Source: an uncultured Bacteroidota bacterium
Lineage (GTDB): Bacteria; Bacteroidota; Bacteroidia; 2-12-FULL-35-15
Length of the DNA stretch: 64,000 nt
NCBI GenBank assembly: GCA_903926385.1
Contig: CAIYIS010000045.1
Coordinates: forward strand, 109,569-173,568
Direction of reading: 5' to 3'
Part shown: one piece after another, positions 46,801 to 54,468 of the stretch
Numbering within the stretch: the stretch's first letter is position 1
How the letters are laid out: every line of letters begins with the position of its first letter
Made by a program: the position numbers and the translations under genes
The notes under the pieces: model-generated
What the model saw: only the letters and a program-made list of their open reading frames with translations
Told to the model about the DNA's origin: nothing
Databases searched by the model: none

Positions 46801-47160
46801 CTTTACTGGATAGTTAGCTGTTTTTATTTCTTCGCTCAATTTCACCAAGGCTTTTTCCAGCGAATACTCTTCCATGTATTGCTCCAGTTTCATCCGATGA
46901 ATGATGGATTTAACAATTTGTGGTGAGTTACTCTCTGTCTTTGCTTTGTCATAAATTCCATTTACAATCAGTAGCGCACTTTTATTGAGCCCTTTCGAAA
47001 TTAGTGAATCTGCTTTTTTCCATTCCTTATCGTAAGTGCTTCCCTTCGGGAAAATTAATAAAGATTGTTTTACATTTCCTTTAAATCCCAGAACGCTGAT
47101 TGCACCTGCAATACTTGCTATCACAAAAATTGCAACAACTAATACTTTTTTGTTTTTCAT
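40810..47160 (-). CDS. Bacterial alpha-2-macroglobulin family protein
   Basis: 2116 residues, starting with a signal/anchor segment (VLVVAIFVIASIAGAISVLGF). The N-terminal about 400 residues are helical (TPR-like). Then come macroglobulin MG-type domains (IYQYRYGEPEKDYIKTFFFLDRGIYRPGQTVYFKG in part is the MG2 mark) and a charged low-complexity stretch at about 1240-1330, a candidate bait region. The A2M domain follows (ETAFFYPQMETDKEGNVIVKF), then the thioester motif YECAEQ near residue 1565 and a TED-type helical domain with FEGMPDDRYITQHI. Family role: periplasmic protease trap that binds attackers covalently through the Cys-Gln thioester. It stands alone, without a PBP1c gene. Confidence 0.93.
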   Translation of the reverse strand: MKNKKVLVVAIFVIASIAGAISVLGFKGNVKQSLLIFPKGSTYDKEWKKADSLISKGLNKSALLIVNGIYDKAKTESNSPQIVKSIIHRMKLEQYMEEYSLEKALVKLSEEIKTANYPVKPVLQSMLAENYWNYYQNNRWKFYNRTTTVNLKNDDITTWDLKTIFSEVLKNYNASLANTDSLKRTSLNIYDDIIVKQKGTRKFRPTLYDFLAHRAVDFFMNEEPDIERPAYKFELNSENYYHNSGDFVKLNVESRDTLSSKLYALKRLQNLIAFHLKDENPIALIDADLKRLNFVFTKSVSEIKDSLYLKALQDLAIKAEAWDKQNKVEKSGTKGHSCSADVNYDIAKLLNSKGSKYNPQQSEENKWFVKQAVELCDKVIKDYPGSDGAINCQALKANITTHNIDFLTEKATIPNQAFRTLVTFRNLKTCFVRIAEMDIDKYNKAIEKGYGEELIKQFQKLTPLKEWTVELPDDGDYQTHTTEIKIPELPLGHYVMLMGSDKSFSYKTNGVAYAHLWSSNISYISRRMNNGSYDFYVQHRTSGAPLKGVKAQLLYQKYNYISRQYEYVKDEKYTSDENGYFNVPASTDYRNFTLDFTYKAVSPYTDQPDRLQTENAIYQYRYGEPEKDYIKTFFFLDRGIYRPGQTVYFKGIMIATHGDENKILPNTKTTVTFYDVNYHKVSSLDLVTNEYGTFSGTFTTPQGVLNGQMSLNNTSGSVYFSVEEYKRPKFDVSFNPVKGSYRLDDSVKVNGNAKAYSGARIDGAEVKYRVVRNASFPYWWRGYYPTSAQMEISNGVTTTNDTGAFFVTFKALPDLTVPKSYQPTYTYTVFADVTDINGETHSSQSYVSVAYTSLNLSADVPSSVENDNKTAYAISTTNMSGEFEPAKGKVEIFKLMQPEKTYRSRPWNKPDKYTITKEEFEKSFPLDEYKDENNMYKWEKGEKVLEKNFNNTSSSLLNNKGVSIETIVYDSIRLPDLKNWKLGTYVMETHTKDKYGEDVKAVNYFTVYAVKGKEVPGNEINWFSQITNKAIEPGGKAQFIIGSKEENVKVLYEIERKGEISKKEIITLNKEQKLIEIPVEEKDRGNFSFHIEFVKNNRCYNQTGTIVVPFTNKELDMEFETFRDKLLPGQKEEWKIKIKDKKGDKVMAELMTAMYDASLDAFRPNNWYFAINNSYYSNLYWDSNSGFGNVNAQLFTIDWNKYLTGAYRYYDRLNWYGYINDYYNRNGYDMDGEYNYRGGLANAMYASKPAASPRMAMEEKALEQDESGGKDKNKETAKKERTVTTKGDAVTGSVMDQTVATTEANQMGWAGDGRSNHEGKGGEDISKINARSNFAETAFFYPQMETDKEGNVIVKFTIPESLTKWKMMGFAHTKDLKFGTIEKNLVTQKDLMVVPNAPRFFRENDKMEFSSKISNLSENDLTGTAQIFFYDAMSMNPIDILVQTKNIHDDGARTFTAKKGLSTNVTWDIVIPEGIGAISYKVVAKAGNFTDGEEMALPCLTNRMLVTETLPLPIRSKETKTFKFDKLISQSNGSSTLRNHKLTLEFTANPAWYAVQALPYLMEYPYECAEQTFSRFYANSIASHIANSSPKIKAVFDSWKNNADSKALLSNLEKNQELKSLMLEETPWVLDAKNETERKKRVALLFDLNKMSNEMGRAMKKLQKMQAPNGGFPWFEGMPDDRYITQHIITGMGHLDHLGVKNIRADRETWAMVNAGVKYLDNRIREDYEWVLKYDPKHVDENHLSYLQIQYLYARSYFKDIAVDNRTQKAFDYYKGQEKKYWLQNSRYMQGMIALALYRYDDKLTPKDILKSLKENSISSDEMGMYWKENYGGYYWYQAPVEAQALLIEAFDEVGNDKKSVDALKVWLLKSKQTQDWKTTKATTEACYALLLRGTDWLATESNVEISLGDVKIDPKNLPDVKQEAGTGYFKTSWSGSDIKPNMGNVTITKKDEGVSWGALYWQYFEQLDKITPSKTPLNLKKQLFLQKNTDSGPVIEPINTGTALKVGDKIKVRIELRVDRDMEYVQMKDMRASGFEPTNVISQYKYQDGLGYYESTRDAATNFFFSYLPKGTYVFEYPMVVTHNGDFSNGITSIQCMYAPEFASNSEGIRVKVGK

Positions 47161-47301
47161 AATTTATATCGCTTATTTTATTTTAGAACCTAAAAATGCC
47201 CTTCTGATTAAGAGATGCAAGTGTTATTTAAATTCCATAACGGTTTATGAAATATATTTTATGGGGGATGTTTTTATAAACAGCAGGACAGTATATCGCT
47301 T

Positions 47302-47742
47302 TTATTTCGATAGTCCTTTTTTAATTGGCAGCACAAATCGAACTCTCACAGGCCGTCCGTTTTGCTTTCCGGGATTCCAGTTGGGCATCTTCCTGACAAT
47401 TCTTAAGCATTCTTCATTAAACAAAGGAGCTCCTGCAATCGAACGCATGGGTGATACCTGAGTAACCGTTCCATCTTTTTCTACTATAAAACCAACATAA
47501 CAAGTTCCGGTAATTTCAGCCTCGCTTTTGTCTTTTGGATATCTCAAACTGTCTTGAATATACTTGGTCATTGCTTGTGCTCCACCCGGAAAATCGGGGG
47601 CACGTTCAACAATTAAAAAAATAGAAGTGTCAGCCATTGTTTTTCCGTTTGATAGTGCAATATCGTCTGTTGTTGAATTCGTGTTTTGGGTAAAGCCAGA
47701 AATTGACAGCAGCAGGAACAGAGGTAGGATGAGTTTTTTCAT
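47302..47742 (-). CDS. TonB-family C-terminal domain protein
   Basis: 146 residues. Signal peptide (LILPLFLLLSISGFTQ), then PDFPGGAQAMTKYIQDSLRYPK and GTCYVGFIVEKDGTVTQVSPMRSI, the typical TonB C-terminal fold of Bacteroidota, ending NWNPGKQNGRPVRVRFVLPI. There is no long proline-rich spacer or transmembrane anchor beyond the signal, so it is a periplasmic TonB-like protein and perhaps not an energy transducer. Own -7 box at 47763-47770. Followed by the macroglobulin gene after 141 bases. Confidence 0.9.
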   Translation of the reverse strand: MKKLILPLFLLLSISGFTQNTNSTTDDIALSNGKTMADTSIFLIVERAPDFPGGAQAMTKYIQDSLRYPKDKSEAEITGTCYVGFIVEKDGTVTQVSPMRSIAGAPLFNEECLRIVRKMPNWNPGKQNGRPVRVRFVLPIKKGLSK

Positions 47743-47762
47743 TTAATATTTTGCTAATTTTT

Positions 47763-47770
47763 CAAAAGTA
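47763..47770 (-). promoter_or_regulatory. Bacteroidota -7 box for the TonB-like gene
   Basis: The minus strand reads TACTTTTG, 21 bases before the ATG at 47742. Confidence 0.5.
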
Positions 47771-47786
47771 ATAATTAACTTTTTTC

Positions 47787-48740
47787 TTATTTGCTCAAAA
47801 AGTCTCTTAGTAAGTCAAAGTCTTTTGTGCGTTCTTCCACTTGAGGATTGTGTCCGCTATGTTCGAACATCACAAACTTTGCTTGAGGGCAATATTCTTT
47901 GTATTTTAACATCATCCATGGTACAGCCACACGGTCGTAACGGCCGCCAATTATTAAGATCGATATTTTTAAATCTTTCAGTTGTTTTCTGAAATCGAAA
48001 TTCCCAATATCACTTCCTACTATAAAATCTCCGTCTTTACCTACCATCTGATAGTACAAATTGGTGTTGAACGAATTGGGATATGGCTTTCGTCCCTTGG
48101 GTCTGAAATTATCCGGATTGTAAGCATACAGAAATCCGTAAGGAACTTTTCCATAAATATCCTGGTGTTCTTCATCACTCGAGATTGCCCCTTTTTCTCT
48201 AATCTTCATTAGGTCTTCCCAAACTTCGGGGTAATTTGTTTTTATTTCGCGATTGCTGTTGTCATCATTCTCCTGCCACATAACATAGCTGTGAAATGTG
48301 TTAGCCAAAATCAAATGACTCACATTATCCGGATATTTGATGGCATACCCTTGAGCAACCAATCCTCCGTACGAATGCCCTAGGATATTTATTTTAGAGA
48401 ATCCCATGGCTTTTCGCAATCCCTCCAGATCTTCTATGTCTCTGTATAGTGAGTATTCATTCACATCTTTAGCTGTATCGGATTTACCTCTCCCAAATCC
48501 ATCATAATATACAAGTTTGCTGGTAAACGATAACGAATCGAATGCTCGGTAACCATAATGCGAACCGCCCGGACCACCGGGAATAATAAACAATGGATCA
48601 CCTTTTCCAAAACTAACTGTCCATAATTTGAAATTATTTACTAGGTAATACTTACCATCGGTTTGACTGTCGGGAAAAGTTTGAGCGAATAATCGGGATG
48701 CAATAAGCAACAAAATAAAAAAGGGAAGATGTTTTTTCAT
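47787..48740 (-). CDS. Secreted alpha/beta hydrolase, proline-iminopeptidase-like
   Basis: 317 residues. Signal peptide (HLPFFILLLIASRLFAQ). The S33-type pattern follows: IIPGGPGGSHYGYRAF (oxyanion HGGPG variant), YYDGFGRGKSDTA, and nucleophile elbow ILGHSYGGLVAQGYA near residue 123. Late Asp in GRYDRVAVP and His in HSGHNPQVE complete the triad. Periplasmic peptidase or esterase activity is inferred; substrate unknown. It precedes the TonB-like gene in the same direction, but a -7 box between them suggests separate transcription. Confidence 0.88.
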   Translation of the reverse strand: MKKHLPFFILLLIASRLFAQTFPDSQTDGKYYLVNNFKLWTVSFGKGDPLFIIPGGPGGSHYGYRAFDSLSFTSKLVYYDGFGRGKSDTAKDVNEYSLYRDIEDLEGLRKAMGFSKINILGHSYGGLVAQGYAIKYPDNVSHLILANTFHSYVMWQENDDNSNREIKTNYPEVWEDLMKIREKGAISSDEEHQDIYGKVPYGFLYAYNPDNFRPKGRKPYPNSFNTNLYYQMVGKDGDFIVGSDIGNFDFRKQLKDLKISILIIGGRYDRVAVPWMMLKYKEYCPQAKFVMFEHSGHNPQVEERTKDFDLLRDFLSK

Positions 48741-49133
48741 TGTTTCAATAAATTAATAGTATGTAAAGATGTGATTTATTTTTGTGATGAAGGTTTTTTG
48801 AACGTGAAAACTTTTTCACAATAGGCAGGATAGATTTTCAACTTAGATATTGATTCTATTATATTGTCCTCGATATTTTTTATTTGTAGAGAGGTGTTGA
48901 AACGGAGAATAATTGTATTATGATCTATTGAAGGAATGAAAATTCTCTATTCTGGTCATTCATTGACTAACATATGCTGTTCTATTATTTCTATTATTGC
49001 ATTTATTGGATTACTTTTCATCTAATGTCTTGAGTAAGATAATGGCAATTTTATCACTAAAATAAAAACTCTTTACTAAATAAAGCAAAAAGTTTCCCGA
49101 AATATGTTGAATGAATTTTCGGTAATCGATTTA
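48741..49133. other. Gene-free stretch
   Basis: No supported frame, RNA or repeat. A small hairpin (GTGAAAA/TTTTCAC) lies near 48809. No -7 box for the 48740 gene was recognised. Confidence 0.4.
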
Positions 49134-51260
49134 TTATTTCACAATAAGTTTTCTGCTGAACATTTGTCCGTTCACAGTTAAGTTTACAAAATACACGCCT
49201 GCAGCCAAATGAGCATATTCGTTCAGCGAATAGGAATGAACTCCTGAATTTAATTCACCATTATATATACTATTCATCTGTCTACCTAACACATCATAAA
49301 TTTCAAGTGAAACCCTCTCTTTATTCAGTAAGCTGAATTCTATTAAGGTGTTTTCATCTGCCGGATTAGGAAACACATTATAATTGAGTTCTGATTCCAA
49401 TTCATCAATTCGCGTTGCTCCGATAATGTTTATGTCGTCCAAATAAATATTGTTTCCTCCGGCACTGGTGAATTGAAATTTCACATACACGCTGTTGGAT
49501 GCAATTTGGGAGGCGGTAAATAAAAAACTCTGTGACGTCCATTGAGAAGATGTTGGCACAAAATTGGAGGATATGGCGGGTACTCCACCTGCCATAGCTA
49601 CTCCCATTAATGCTTTTCTAAGTGTCCAATTTTTTCCGCAATTTGTCGAAACATAAATTTTAAATTGATCGGCATCTGCTGAAATACGTTGAGCATAAGC
49701 CAATTTAAACGACATACCGATATTACTTCCAGTAATGTGAGTTAAGTCAATGGATGGACTTATCAGGTCATCCACATTTCCGCTCTGGGCAGCACTATTT
49801 ACAAGCATTACAGATTTTGTTCCCGTTGCTGATGCTGTCCCAGTTTGCACCCACATGTTTCCTCCTGGAGTATTGTTGTTCACTTGCCAATCAGCATTAG
49901 GAATAGCTCCTCCTATTTCAAATCCTTCGGAGTAAAAGCTGTTGGAGTATGCTGCTGCAGATGGGTTGACACGAATATAACCTATTTTACTAGCACTCAC
50001 GGTCCCAGATCCATTGGAAACAGATAGAGACGCATTATATAACCCCGGAGTGTAGTATTTAACGATAGGAGTAGAATCTGTAGATGAAGAAGGAGTTCCT
50101 CCGGGAAATGTCCAGCTCCATGAAGTGGGGTTGCCGTTCCAGGCAAGGTCTGTATATTTTACACTATCTCCGGCACACATTACATTTGAATAATTACTGT
50201 TGGTTGTAAAATCTGCCTGACAAAGCACTGCTGGAGTAGAAATTCCGGTTGCAATTAAATTACTGCTTGTCCATAAACTACTTCTTTGTGAAGTGTTGCT
50301 GGTTAGAGCTGAACGCATACGAGTCTTTTGACCAGCTGTGAACATATTGGAGCAGTATGAATATTCCATATAATTCTGAACATTTTCAATAATAGGTGGG
50401 GTGCAAGTTGCATCTGTAAGAGGACAAGAGGAGTGTCCCATTGTTAAAGGGGTGTCCGATACATTGTCATTTCCGCAAGATACTCCAGGATTGTTTGTTC
50501 CTCCCCATGTATGGTTGAGGTTAAGGTAATGTCCTATTTCATGAGTCAGTGCTCTTGATGTGCCGGCATTTCCTGTTCCGATACTTCCAATGTAAGTGGA
50601 TAAAATAATTATTCCGTCAATTGCACTTGGTGTTTGATTGCTTGGCAAATAGGCATATCCTGCTACACCTGATGTTGAAATGGTTTTAACTACCCATACA
50701 TTTAAATATTGATTTCTTGGCCAACCGTTAAGTTTGGAGTTGTCGTCAGCATTATTAGTGAGTGATGAATAGATACGGTCAATTCCATTGGTGCAATTAC
50801 CGTTGGGGTCCTTTTGTGCTAGTTTGAATTGTATTTCACAATCCGCTGCGATTGATGTGAATGAGGAAACAACATTTCCAATATCAGTATTAAGTTTGCG
50901 ATAATCCAAATTTAAAATTCTTACCGCATCATACACTTGCGCATCCGAAATGTTTTCAGTTCCGTTTTCATGTATAATGTGAAACACAATAGGAATTGTA
51001 TATAAAGTAGCATTTGTGCTTTTGTTTTCTTCATTGTAGCCCCTAGCTGCAGCTATCCGATCCTCTTCCGCATATTTCTCTTCGTCTTTTTCGTATTGTG
51101 CCTTCAAACCGGGATTTGATTCAAACAGTTTTTGCATCGCCTCCGTTGTGCCGCAGTGCAAATAATTATCTTGTGCAAAAAGACAATTGTTCGTTAATAA
51201 AAATGCAACAGCCACTACACCCATGTAAAGCGCTGTTTTTATTTGTAGCATATTTTTCAT
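49134..51260 (-). CDS. Secreted M43 (pappalysin-like) metalloprotease with T9SS domain
   Basis: 708 residues. Signal peptide (ends NNCLFAQ). The M43 catalytic domain has the extended zinc motif HEIGHYLNLNHTWG near residue 240, with VSDTP and a later NYMEYSYC Met-turn. A PKD domain follows (about 370-450: SWSWTFPGGTPSSSTDSTP), then a choice-of-anchor J/MAM-like domain (about 455-625). A T9SS sorting domain ends the protein (YNVFPNPADENTLIEF, GVYFVNLTVNG). It probably digests extracellular protein. Either Met1 or Met4 could start. A -7 box (TAnnTTCG variant) lies at 51284-51291. Confidence 0.93.
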   Translation of the reverse strand: MKNMLQIKTALYMGVVAVAFLLTNNCLFAQDNYLHCGTTEAMQKLFESNPGLKAQYEKDEEKYAEEDRIAAARGYNEENKSTNATLYTIPIVFHIIHENGTENISDAQVYDAVRILNLDYRKLNTDIGNVVSSFTSIAADCEIQFKLAQKDPNGNCTNGIDRIYSSLTNNADDNSKLNGWPRNQYLNVWVVKTISTSGVAGYAYLPSNQTPSAIDGIIILSTYIGSIGTGNAGTSRALTHEIGHYLNLNHTWGGTNNPGVSCGNDNVSDTPLTMGHSSCPLTDATCTPPIIENVQNYMEYSYCSNMFTAGQKTRMRSALTSNTSQRSSLWTSSNLIATGISTPAVLCQADFTTNSNYSNVMCAGDSVKYTDLAWNGNPTSWSWTFPGGTPSSSTDSTPIVKYYTPGLYNASLSVSNGSGTVSASKIGYIRVNPSAAAYSNSFYSEGFEIGGAIPNADWQVNNNTPGGNMWVQTGTASATGTKSVMLVNSAAQSGNVDDLISPSIDLTHITGSNIGMSFKLAYAQRISADADQFKIYVSTNCGKNWTLRKALMGVAMAGGVPAISSNFVPTSSQWTSQSFLFTASQIASNSVYVKFQFTSAGGNNIYLDDINIIGATRIDELESELNYNVFPNPADENTLIEFSLLNKERVSLEIYDVLGRQMNSIYNGELNSGVHSYSLNEYAHLAAGVYFVNLTVNGQMFSRKLIVK

Positions 51261-51283
51261 CAGGTAAATTTAATTTTGAAAGG

Positions 51284-51291
51284 CGAAGGTA
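51284..51291 (-). promoter_or_regulatory. Bacteroidota -7 box for the M43 protease gene
   Basis: The minus strand reads TACCTTCG, 24 bases before the ATG at 51260, in the 36-base gap after the SDR gene. Confidence 0.45.
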
Positions 51292-51296
51292 CTACT

Positions 51297-52040
51297 TTAA
51301 TCGTAATCTTTAATCGAAACAGATACTTCGTTTATCGCATTTATTTTCGATAAAAGTCTGAAATATTTTTCAGAAATTATTTTTGGATTAGAGAGTTGTT
51401 GGTTGGAATGGTATCCTATAAAGTCTTCTAGTCTGCTGAAATCACTTATTGTAGAGTTTCTGATTTCTTCCTGCATGGCAGTATCCACCACACCTGGAGC
51501 AATCGAAAATATTCTAAATAACTTGTCGGCATCTTGTGGGTTATTTGCACTATTTATTTTCTGTTCGGCATCCACCACCCGACTGAACATATCTAATCCT
51601 GCTTTGGAAGAACAATAAAGCGACCACCCGTCTATGGGTGTTCGCGCTGCTCCCGAACTGATGTTCACAATGACTTTTTCAGCTGCAAAGGTGGAATAAC
51701 ATTGAATAAATGAATTGGATAGCAGAGATGGGGCAATTAAGTTCAGTGTATAATTTCGGATAATAACAGATGATTCTAATTTCCCAACAGGTTTTATAAA
51801 ACCCAAGGAACCCGCATTGTTTATCAGGTATAATTTACGGGCATCGTGATGCAATTCAAATTTAAAATCCGAAACCGCATTTACATTTGTGAGGTCGAGA
51901 TAAAAATGTCTGTAATTGCGATGCTCAATACTGCACTGACGCGACATACCTATTACATAATTCGAAGGATTTTCGAGCAAGTGTTCTGCAAAAGCCTTTC
52001 CAATGCCTCTGCTGGTACCTGTTATGTAATAATAGTTCAT
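51297..52040 (-). CDS. Short-chain dehydrogenase/reductase, sepiapterin-reductase-like
   Basis: 247 residues. The NADP motif is YYITGTSRGIGKAFAEHLL, with a later NNAG (YLINNAGSLGF), a catalytic Ser in NISSGAARTP, and a YxxxK (LYCSSKAG). C-terminal SIAPGVVDTAMQ. It resembles the yeast benzil reductase/sepiapterin-reductase-like SDRs. Cytosolic; substrate not predictable. A 13-bp hairpin (52060-52093) separates it from the gamma-synthase-type gene upstream. Confidence 0.85.
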   Translation of the reverse strand: MNYYYITGTSRGIGKAFAEHLLENPSNYVIGMSRQCSIEHRNYRHFYLDLTNVNAVSDFKFELHHDARKLYLINNAGSLGFIKPVGKLESSVIIRNYTLNLIAPSLLSNSFIQCYSTFAAEKVIVNISSGAARTPIDGWSLYCSSKAGLDMFSRVVDAEQKINSANNPQDADKLFRIFSIAPGVVDTAMQEEIRNSTISDFSRLEDFIGYHSNQQLSNPKIISEKYFRLLSKINAINEVSVSIKDYD

Positions 52041-52059
52041 TTTTAAAAATCTAAAGGTT

Positions 52060-52093
52060 CAGGTTTCAAGTTTATTAAATAACTTGAAACCTG
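52060..52093. repeat. Hairpin of AACTTGAAACCTG type between two genes
   Basis: CAGGTTTCAAGTT (52060-52072) and AACTTGAAACCTG (52081-52093) form a perfect 13-bp stem with an 8-base loop. The same words (ACTTGAAACCTGAAACCTG) recur at 59030-59049 just after the S9 peptidase gene, so this belongs to a dispersed repeat. It could also end the 52104-53261 transcript. Confidence 0.7.
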
Positions 52094-52103
52094 AAAACCG
52101 AAA

Positions 52104-53261
52104 TTAATTTAACGCTTGTTTTAAATCAGCAAGTAAATCTTCGATGTCCTCAATCCCTACACTTAGTCGCAATAAAGATTCTACAACTCCCGCTTTATCT
52201 CTTTCTTCTTTCGGAATAGAAGCATGAGTCATGGTTGCAGGGTGATTGATGAGTGACTCAACACCACCTAACGATTCAGCAAGTGAAAACACTTTCATGC
52301 TGGAAGCAATTTTAAAAGCGTCTTCCTGTTTGTTTCCTTTTAGGGAAAAAGAAATCATCCCTCCAAAATCGCGCATTTGTTTTTTAGCAATGTCGTGGTT
52401 AGGATGATCAGTAAATCCGGGCCAGTATAGCTTGTCAATCTTAGGATGTGTTTTTAAATATTCAGCAATTTTTCTTCCGTTGTAGCAGTGACGTTCCATT
52501 CGAATGTGAAGTGTTTTAATACCTCGTAATACCAGAAAACTATCCATTGGTCCCGGAACTGCACCACAACTGTTGTGTATAAATGCCAGCTGCGTGTACA
52601 AATCTTCATTGCTGGTACAAAGCGCTCCCATTACCACATCGCTATGTCCGCCCAAATATTTAGTAACCGAGTGCATTACTATATCGGCACCAAAAGCTAA
52701 TGGGTTTTGTAAATAAGGCGATGCAAATGTATTGTCCACCGCACAAATCAGATTATGTTCTTTCGCTATTTTAGCCGAAGCTTCTATATCTATTATCTGC
52801 ATGGTAGGATTGGTGGGAGTTTCCAGCCAAATCATTTTTGTGTTTTTATTGATATAATTTTTGATGTTCGAAGCATCTTTCATATCAATGAAATGAAATT
52901 TGATACCAAAGTTTGCAAATACTTTTGTAAACATTCTATATGTCCCTCCGTACAAATCATCTCCTGTTATCACTTCATCACCGGGACGCAAAAGCTTTGC
53001 AACGGCATCAATGGCTCCCATGCCGCTTCCGAAACATAAACAGTGTTTTGCTCCCTCCAGTTCGGCCAAACATTTTTCCAAAGCAGTTCGTGTTGGGTTT
53101 TTTCCTCTTGCGTAAGCGTATCCTTTATGATTTCCGGGGCTTGCTTGAGTGTAGGTGGAAGTTTGAAAAATTGGAGTCATTATAGCTCCTGTTGTTGGGT
53201 CAGGTTCCTGACCAGCATGAATGGCTTTGGTTCCAAAGCCTAAATTTTTTGTGTCTGACAT
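52104..53261 (-). CDS. Cystathionine gamma-synthase/lyase-type PLP enzyme
   Basis: 385 residues of the Cys/Met-metabolism PLP family. Motifs: GFGTKAIHAGQEPDPTTGAI, YAYARGKNPTRTALEKCLAELEG, LVIW-like ETPTNPTM, the PLP lysine in SVTKYLGGHSDV near residue 200, and C-terminal SLGGVESLINHPATMTHASIP and LLRLSVGIEDIEDL. Members make or cleave cystathionine (gamma-synthase, gamma-lyase) or act on O-acetylhomoserine. Sequence by eye cannot separate these. Cytosolic, single gene. Confidence 0.92.
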   Translation of the reverse strand: MSDTKNLGFGTKAIHAGQEPDPTTGAIMTPIFQTSTYTQASPGNHKGYAYARGKNPTRTALEKCLAELEGAKHCLCFGSGMGAIDAVAKLLRPGDEVITGDDLYGGTYRMFTKVFANFGIKFHFIDMKDASNIKNYINKNTKMIWLETPTNPTMQIIDIEASAKIAKEHNLICAVDNTFASPYLQNPLAFGADIVMHSVTKYLGGHSDVVMGALCTSNEDLYTQLAFIHNSCGAVPGPMDSFLVLRGIKTLHIRMERHCYNGRKIAEYLKTHPKIDKLYWPGFTDHPNHDIAKKQMRDFGGMISFSLKGNKQEDAFKIASSMKVFSLAESLGGVESLINHPATMTHASIPKEERDKAGVVESLLRLSVGIEDIEDLLADLKQALN

Positions 53262-53298
53262 ATTTGTTTATTTATAATTGTGGTAAAGGTAATTTTAT

Positions 53299-54408
53299 TT
53301 ATCCCTTCACCCGGTTAAATTTTAAAGCTTTCAGCATCCAGTTTGGTAATGGTTTCAGTGGGTCACGTTTTCTTAAATCCAGATACCAGCCCAATTTTTT
53401 CATGATTGGAATTTTCTTTGTTTCCACAAACTCTATAAGAGCTCCGTCAGGGTCTTCAATGTAACTAAAGTGTCCGGCCGCTTCTCCCATATCGAATTTT
53501 TCTCCACTGTCCACTGTAAACGGATGCCCTTTTTCGGCACAGAGTTTTTTCATGGCATTTTGATTGGTAATATCGAAACATAAATGAATAAATCCCTGAT
53601 CACCCCAGAATCTATATTCAAAAATTTTATTAGGAGAGCGGTCGTATACTTTTATCAACTCTATTTCGCTTGCTCCGAGAAGTTTAGAAAATGCACCTAC
53701 ACGGGGCTTGCTGTGTTTCAGCAGCACTCTTCTTAATTTCCCTTTTCCTCCCGGCAGGTTTTTAAAATCATCAAATACTCCTTCCTTATCATACACTACT
53801 GTGTCGTAACCTAAAATATCAGCATAAAATTTCATGGAACGATCAATATCACTCACACCTATCATGCATCCCGAGGGCCCTCCTGTCAGTTGCATTCCTT
53901 TACCAAACCATGTATCGCCATTTACAACCTGAAACAAATTGTTCCATGGGTCGCGGAGATAAAAGGTATCATTGCCTCCTGCATCTTTGGTGAGTTCCGT
54001 AATAAGATTCACATTGTTTGATTTCAGAAATTCGTACGAACCCTTTACATCCTTTGATTTCATTCGTGTGCAATAAAATCCGAAATCACCTACTTTTATT
54101 TCAAAAGCACAAGGCTGAGGAACACGACTGGTGTATTGCCATATTTCGAATCCTCCGCCTCCGGCCATGTTGATGGCTAGAATGGCATGGCGCTGATGAG
54201 GTTTCCCTCCGGTGTAAGGCAACATTAAATTGGCCTCTGCGGCTTCCTCAAAAATTGGAATGTCCATTCCGAAATGTTTACGGTACCAGTCGAATGCTTT
54301 GTGTACATCCGGAATGCCTATTCCTATCTGTTGTATTCCTGCTATGGTAGCCCCTCCCGGCCTCCCCGAAGGGGAGGAGATAGAGGATGTTTTATCAGTT
54401 TTTGTCAT
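53299..54408 (-). CDS. Two-domain VOC (glyoxalase/dioxygenase-fold) protein
   Basis: 369 residues with two vicinal-oxygen-chelate modules: about 21-150 (IAGIQQIGIGIPDVHKAFDWY, FEIWQYTSR) and about 170-320 (GCMIGVSDIDRSMKFYADILGYD, ELIKVYD, HLCFDITN, DPDGALIEFVE). The arrangement resembles extradiol dioxygenases and 4-hydroxyphenylpyruvate dioxygenase in outline but lacks clear family-specific motifs, so no substrate is proposed. Residues 8-20 (SSISSPSGRPGGA) are encoded by a palindromic repeat copy at 54349-54387, giving an in-frame N-terminal extension. The SDR gene upstream is separated by another copy of the repeat. Confidence 0.83.
   Translation of the reverse strand: MTKTDKTSSISSPSGRPGGATIAGIQQIGIGIPDVHKAFDWYRKHFGMDIPIFEEAAEANLMLPYTGGKPHQRHAILAINMAGGGGFEIWQYTSRVPQPCAFEIKVGDFGFYCTRMKSKDVKGSYEFLKSNNVNLITELTKDAGGNDTFYLRDPWNNLFQVVNGDTWFGKGMQLTGGPSGCMIGVSDIDRSMKFYADILGYDTVVYDKEGVFDDFKNLPGGKGKLRRVLLKHSKPRVGAFSKLLGASEIELIKVYDRSPNKIFEYRFWGDQGFIHLCFDITNQNAMKKLCAEKGHPFTVDSGEKFDMGEAAGHFSYIEDPDGALIEFVETKKIPIMKKLGWYLDLRKRDPLKPLPNWMLKALKFNRVKG
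54349..54387. repeat. Palindromic repeat copy in the VOC gene N-terminus
   Basis: Core CCTCCCC-GAA-GGGGAGG (54361-54377), with outer CCCCTCCCGG and GAGATAGAGGATG. Read in-frame as SSPSGRPGGA. Confidence 0.7.
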
Positions 54409-54429
54409 ATTTGTTGTTTTGAGCCCTAC

Positions 54430-54466
54430 ACCCTCTCCTTTGGAGAGGGGATTAAGGGATGAGGCC
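54430..54466. repeat. Intergenic copy of the palindromic repeat
   Basis: CCCTCTCC-TTT-GGAGAGGG core followed by GATTAAGGGATGAGGCC, close to the right-hand copy of the leuS cassette (37071-37105) and to 61322-61357. Confidence 0.8.
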
Positions 54467-54468
54467 TT

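Noticed and set aside
48741..49133. Possible small RNA in the 393-base spacer
   Set aside because: Only a short hairpin near 48809, with no promoter-terminator pair.
53299..54408. 4-hydroxyphenylpyruvate dioxygenase
   Set aside because: The two VOC modules are there, but the family-specific N-terminal and C-terminal HPPD motifs were not recognised, so only the superfamily is called.
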